Assembly (NCBI GenBank): GCA_026018925.1
Contig: JAKSZU010000007.1
Span: 92,582,328-92,646,327, forward strand
Length of the DNA stretch: 64,000 nt
Origin: Tupaia tana
Taxonomy: Eukaryota > Chordata > Mammalia > Scandentia > Tupaiidae
Direction: 5' to 3'
Positions 60,895-64,000 of the stretch are shown here, piece by piece; position 1 is the first letter of the stretch, and every line of letters starts with the position of its first letter. The translations under genes were made by a program, and so were the position numbers. The notes below the pieces were generated by a model. The model saw nothing but the letters and a program-made list of their open reading frames with translations. It made no database searches and had not been told where the DNA came from.

Positions 60895-61012
60895 TGCTTT
60901 GTTCTCCTCACTAGATTTAAGTTGCTTCTTCTGGTCTTTATCTCCACACCCAATACCCAACACAGAGACCATCACAGAGTTTAAACGCAAGAGCTGCCTA
61001 TTGAACCCAGTG
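60895..61012. other. Short unique intergenic segment
   Basis: Unique sequence between two young SINEs. Confidence 0.4.
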
Positions 61013-61030
61013 AAAAGTTTGGAATGGTTG

Positions 61031-61286
61031 GGACCAGCAGTTAGCGTAATGGCTATGTTGCTGGACTCCCACGTAGTCGACCGCGGTTCGAGTCCTGGAC
61101 CCAGTGGCTTAAACTCACGCCAGGCGCGTGTGCGTGTATGCCCATGATCCCGAGAGGAGAATGGAGGAGAAGGGACTGCGGCGTGACCATCCCCCCTGGG
61201 GGGTGATTTCTCGCTTTCTGTCTCTGTCTGTCTGTCTGGCGAGCGCATGCGCCCTATAGCAAAAACCTCAAAAAAAAAAAAAAAAA
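61031..61286 (+). repeat. Long tRNA-SINE, type b, very young
   Basis: GGACCAGCAGTTAGCGTAAT to CCTATAGCAAAAACCTC. Near-consensus. Perfect TSD AAGTTTGGAATGGTTG at 61015 and about 61289. Confidence 0.95.
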
Positions 61287-61502
61287 AAAAGTTTGGAATG
61301 GTTGAAAGATTACTCACAAGCCCTTCCCAGAAAAGTCTCTGGCTGCTATCAAAATGTCCCTGTGACCCTGAGTGGGGAAAATGCAGAACTGGGAACCCTG
61401 GGGGCCAAAGAGATTCTTGTCAGGACCTATAAAATCCTCATGTACCTCCTTCTACAGACCCAGGGCATACTGTCTCACCTCTCTTCTTCTTTTTTCTTTT
61501 TT

Positions 61503-61634
61503 AAGACTTATTTATTTAATTTTATGTATTATTATAATTATTATTTAAATTTGACCAGAGAAAGGAAAAGTGAGAAAGCTGGTCGCCACATCCAGGACTC
61601 AAACCATCGTCAGCCATGTGGGAGTCCATACCCC
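61503..61634 (-). repeat. Short tRNA-SINE, head damaged
   Basis: AAATTTGACCAGAGAAAGGA core, GACTCAAACCATCG; the CTGGCCC end is lost. Confidence 0.78.
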
Positions 61635-61727
61635 AGCCTCATGATCTTCTCCCCACAGAGATCAGAACTGACGCTGATGGTAGCTAAGCAGGCACTTTCA
61701 CACCCTCATCTGCTTTGCTTTTTATAA

Positions 61728-61957
61728 ATTGGCTAGAGGGCATGTGCGTTTGCTTGGGGAGAGAGCGAGAAAAAGAGAGAGAAAACACCTCCCTGAGTGG
61801 GATGGCCATGCTGTAATCCCTGCTCTTCCATTTTCTTGGGATTTTAAACACACCTGTACACATGCCTGTGTGTTTCTCCACCTTCCAGGTCTGGGACTTG
61901 AACCACACGACTGGCCACGAGATCCAAGCACCTGAACCACCATGTCACTGGCTGACC
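61728..61957 (-). repeat. Long tRNA-SINE, type a
   Basis: ATTGGCTAGAGGGCATGTGC to GTCACTGGCTGACC. Confidence 0.83.
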
Positions 61958-61959
61958 TC

Positions 61960-62225
61960 AGTTTTAATGATCACAGCAGCCATAGGGAAGCCACAGGCAG
62001 ACCCATTTCACAGGTAAAGGGAGGAACTGAGGCATTTCCTGTCAGTGAAATACCCAAGGCACACATCTTAAGGAATGTCAGGGCTGGTCACCTTTCTAAA
62101 GGCTTATAAACCTTGGTGCATATAACCCTCATAAAACCATGTGCAGTAGCTGTTATCAACGCTTGTTTTCAGATGAAGAAACCACCACTCAGAGCATTAG
62201 GTATTTGCCTGGGCTATCAGACTGA
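61960..62225 (-). repeat. MIR-type SINE(s)
   Basis: CCCATTTCACAGGTAAAGGG with GGAACTGAGGCATTTCCTG, then GCATATAACCCTCATAAAAC and TTTTCAGATGAAGAAACCAC: two antisense MIR cores. Confidence 0.6.
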
Positions 62226-62263
62226 CTGGTGATGGGACAGCACAGTTTTGGTGGTGGTGGTGG

Positions 62264-62510
62264 TGTTTTTTGTTTTTTAGTTTTAGTTATAGGGTGTGTG
62301 TATTTTCCAGAAAGAAAGAGAAGGACAGTGAGGAATCACCTGCCAGTGGGATGGCCATGCCACAATCCCTTCACCTCCAGTTTCCTTAGGATTTGGGGTA
62401 CAAATGCACCTGTGCCTAGCGTGATTTTCAAGCCACCAGGTCCAGGATTCGAACCACTGATTTGGTTATGTGGAATCCAGTGCTTTAATCTCCACACCAC
62501 CTGCTGGCCT
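62264..62510 (-). repeat. Long tRNA-SINE, type a
   Basis: AGTTATAGGGTGTGTGTATT to CACCACCTGCTGGCC. TGGGACAGCACAGTTTTGG at 62232 and TGGGACAGCAGGTTTTAGG at 62511. Confidence 0.9.
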
Positions 62511-62529
62511 GGGACAGCAGGTTTTAGGC

Positions 62530-63635
62530 TCAGCTGTCTAGATTCACCCTGTCTACGGCTCTGCTATCCTTGGGTCCTCTCTGGAAGCCTCAGCTTTGGC
62601 ATGTGGAAGTGGAATAGCAACGCCCTGTTCACGGGGGCTGGGGATGGTTAGCTCTAGGACGCGCCAACACGGTTGGAGCCCAGGAAGAGGGCGTCATCTT
62701 TTTGGGGGTTGCTCCTCTCCGTTTTAGCAGCTGAACATTGCAGTCAATGGCCACACGAGGGAAGCCACGCGCCAAGGACCTAGTCCCTTCCCAGGCGCCG
62801 GCCTGAAGTCCAGTGAAGAATTTTGCAGAGCCCTTCTTCCTGTGCCCAACCCGGGCATCAAGGTCAGGGCTCCCCAGTGTGGAATCTCAGGGAGCTAACC
62901 CTTGTGAAAGCCACTAGTCTTAGGCCTTAAACCCATCCCCTATGCCAATACCAACACCAGTTCTGGAACTGGGGTGTCCATGGAGGGGGCCCAGCTGCAT
63001 CCCATTTGGTGGAGGTGGGGTGGTGGTGGCAATTATCAGTAAATCCCCTCCCACTGGAGGCTGGGTGCCGGAGCCACAGCTGCAGGGTGGGGGGTGGCAG
63101 GGAGGGCTTTGGAATTGTCTCCCCAGGGGTTTCCATGGTTACAGATTGATGCAGGCAGCCCACTAGGCTGGGTCCTTTATCTGTATTGTTCCTGGGGAGA
63201 TAATGGGCTTTGGTGGTGGGGACCCGGTGCACATCATTGTTGCAGCCGGGGCCTGAAGAGTCCTGCTCTCTGAACTCCCTGACCCCCCGGCTGCTGGGGC
63301 TGAGGGATCGGGCGTGGGGGTCAGCCTTGGTAATCACTCCTTGTTTTAGGGTACACTCCTGCTAGAGACTCAGAGACCGCGTCCATCTCTGCTTGGGCAA
63401 ATCCAAGTCTCCAACACAGGAACGCTACAGAGGCCTCAACATGGCCGCTTGGAGTCACAGAGCCATGATCAAACCCTGCAGGGACTTGGCCAGTTTACTG
63501 TACCCGCCGGAGTGTGTTCCCCTTCTGCCACGTGGGTACAACGCTCGCTTTATAAAATTGCTGAGACGGAGCACAGGAAAGCGCTCGGAGAGCACCTGAG
63601 CTCAGATGCGCTCTGGCAGGCCTTGAGGCAGAACT
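62530..63635. other. SINE-free intergenic block
   Basis: About 1.1 kb without lineage repeats and with moderate GC. It contains a GATA-type word in GGGGAGATAATGGGC at about 63195. No exon signature. Possible regulatory DNA, by inference only. Confidence 0.3.
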
Positions 63636-63639
63636 GGCT

Positions 63640-63762
63640 GTCACACACGCCATGGCCTTGGCCTGAGCCTTTCTGCACTCTGGTCCTCAGTGGTCCCATC
63701 TATGACTCAGGACTTGGTGAGGTTTATAAAGGATGAAATGAGATGATGATAAGAAAGTGCTT
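63640..63762 (+). repeat. MIR SINE, 3' part
   Basis: CACTCTGGTCCTCAGTGGTC, CCCATCTATGACTC and GATGAAATGAGATGATGATA. Confidence 0.6.
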
Positions 63763-64000
63763 GGGGGCTGGCTCTATGGCCTGGTGGTTAAGGCAGCCAG
63801 ATCCCATACGGCTGACACTGTAGTTCAAGTCCCAGACCTGGCTTGAGAAACATGCCAGATGTGTATGTGTGCCAAAAATCCTAACAAAGTAGAGAAAGAG
63901 AAGACATTGTAGGGTGACCACACCCCGTAGGAGGTGCTTTCTCCCTTTGCCTCTCCCTGTCTCTCTCTGTTTCTCTGGCAAGCTCATGTGCCCTCTGAAA
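63763..64000 (+). repeat. Long tRNA-SINE, cut by window end
   Basis: GGGGGCTGGCTCTATGGCCT head, GTAGTTCAAGTCCCAGACC B box, tail GCTCATGTGCCCTCTGAAA at the edge. Confidence 0.83.

Noticed and set aside
61031..61110. tRNA genes in the many A-box/B-box matches
   Set aside because: Each lies at the head of a SINE with a fixed downstream body and TSD, and the cloverleaf is not intact. They are SINE promoters, not tRNA genes.

Overview
This is nuclear DNA from a placental mammal. The window's left edge lies in the first coding exon of ASAP3 (minus strand, 1-103). All seven coding exons of E2F2 follow on the same strand between 28,313 and 48,874. This ASAP3-E2F2 order and orientation matches the human 1p36 arrangement as I remember it. 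Everything else is intergenic or intronic sequence packed with retroposons.

Layout. 1-1,000: CpG-island promoter of ASAP3. 1-25 kb: ASAP3-E2F2 intergenic region, mostly SINEs inserted into older MIR, L2, L1, MER5A-like and mariner-like remnants. About 25.36-28.3 kb: putative E2F2 3'UTR, free of the lineage SINEs. 28.3-48.9 kb: E2F2 with six introns. Five are ordinary GT-AG introns. Intron 4 is an AT-AC (U12-type) intron that also holds a 24-copy, 28-bp minisatellite. 48.9-49.5 kb: E2F2 CpG-rich promoter with E2F-type sites. 49.5-64 kb: intergenic flank, again SINE-rich.

The dominant repeat is a tRNA-headed SINE with roughly 90 recognisable copies here. I use working names. Long type a (about 235 bp) has a head ending in a CTTGAAA-like junction and a tail ending CCCTATGGCAAAAACC. 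Long type b (about 250 bp) has CGTAATGGCTATG in the A-box region and GGCTTAAACTC after the head; it keeps many CpGs and shows the sharpest target-site duplications (TSDs), so it looks youngest. Short type S (about 150-190 bp) has the same head, then a pyrimidine tract, GGTCAAATT and an AATAAA-rich tail. Older types are D (GAGAGA-rich, diverged), E (a different head) and a tRNA-7SL composite. The head looks most like an arginine tRNA, from memory.

The family is not Alu, B1/B2, ID, rabbit C, Can or Bov. The 7SL-like pieces point to Euarchontoglires, where 7SL-derived SINEs are confined. The lack of Alu and of rodent or rabbit SINEs makes a colugo or similar lineage conceivable, but this is unproven.

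E2F2 encodes a 438-residue activator E2F of the RB pathway; ASAP3 is an ARF GTPase-activating protein. Nothing suggests a functional link beyond adjacency. No prokaryotic-style operon, CRISPR array or viral coding gene is present. Base composition varies from CpG islands to AT-rich SINE tails.
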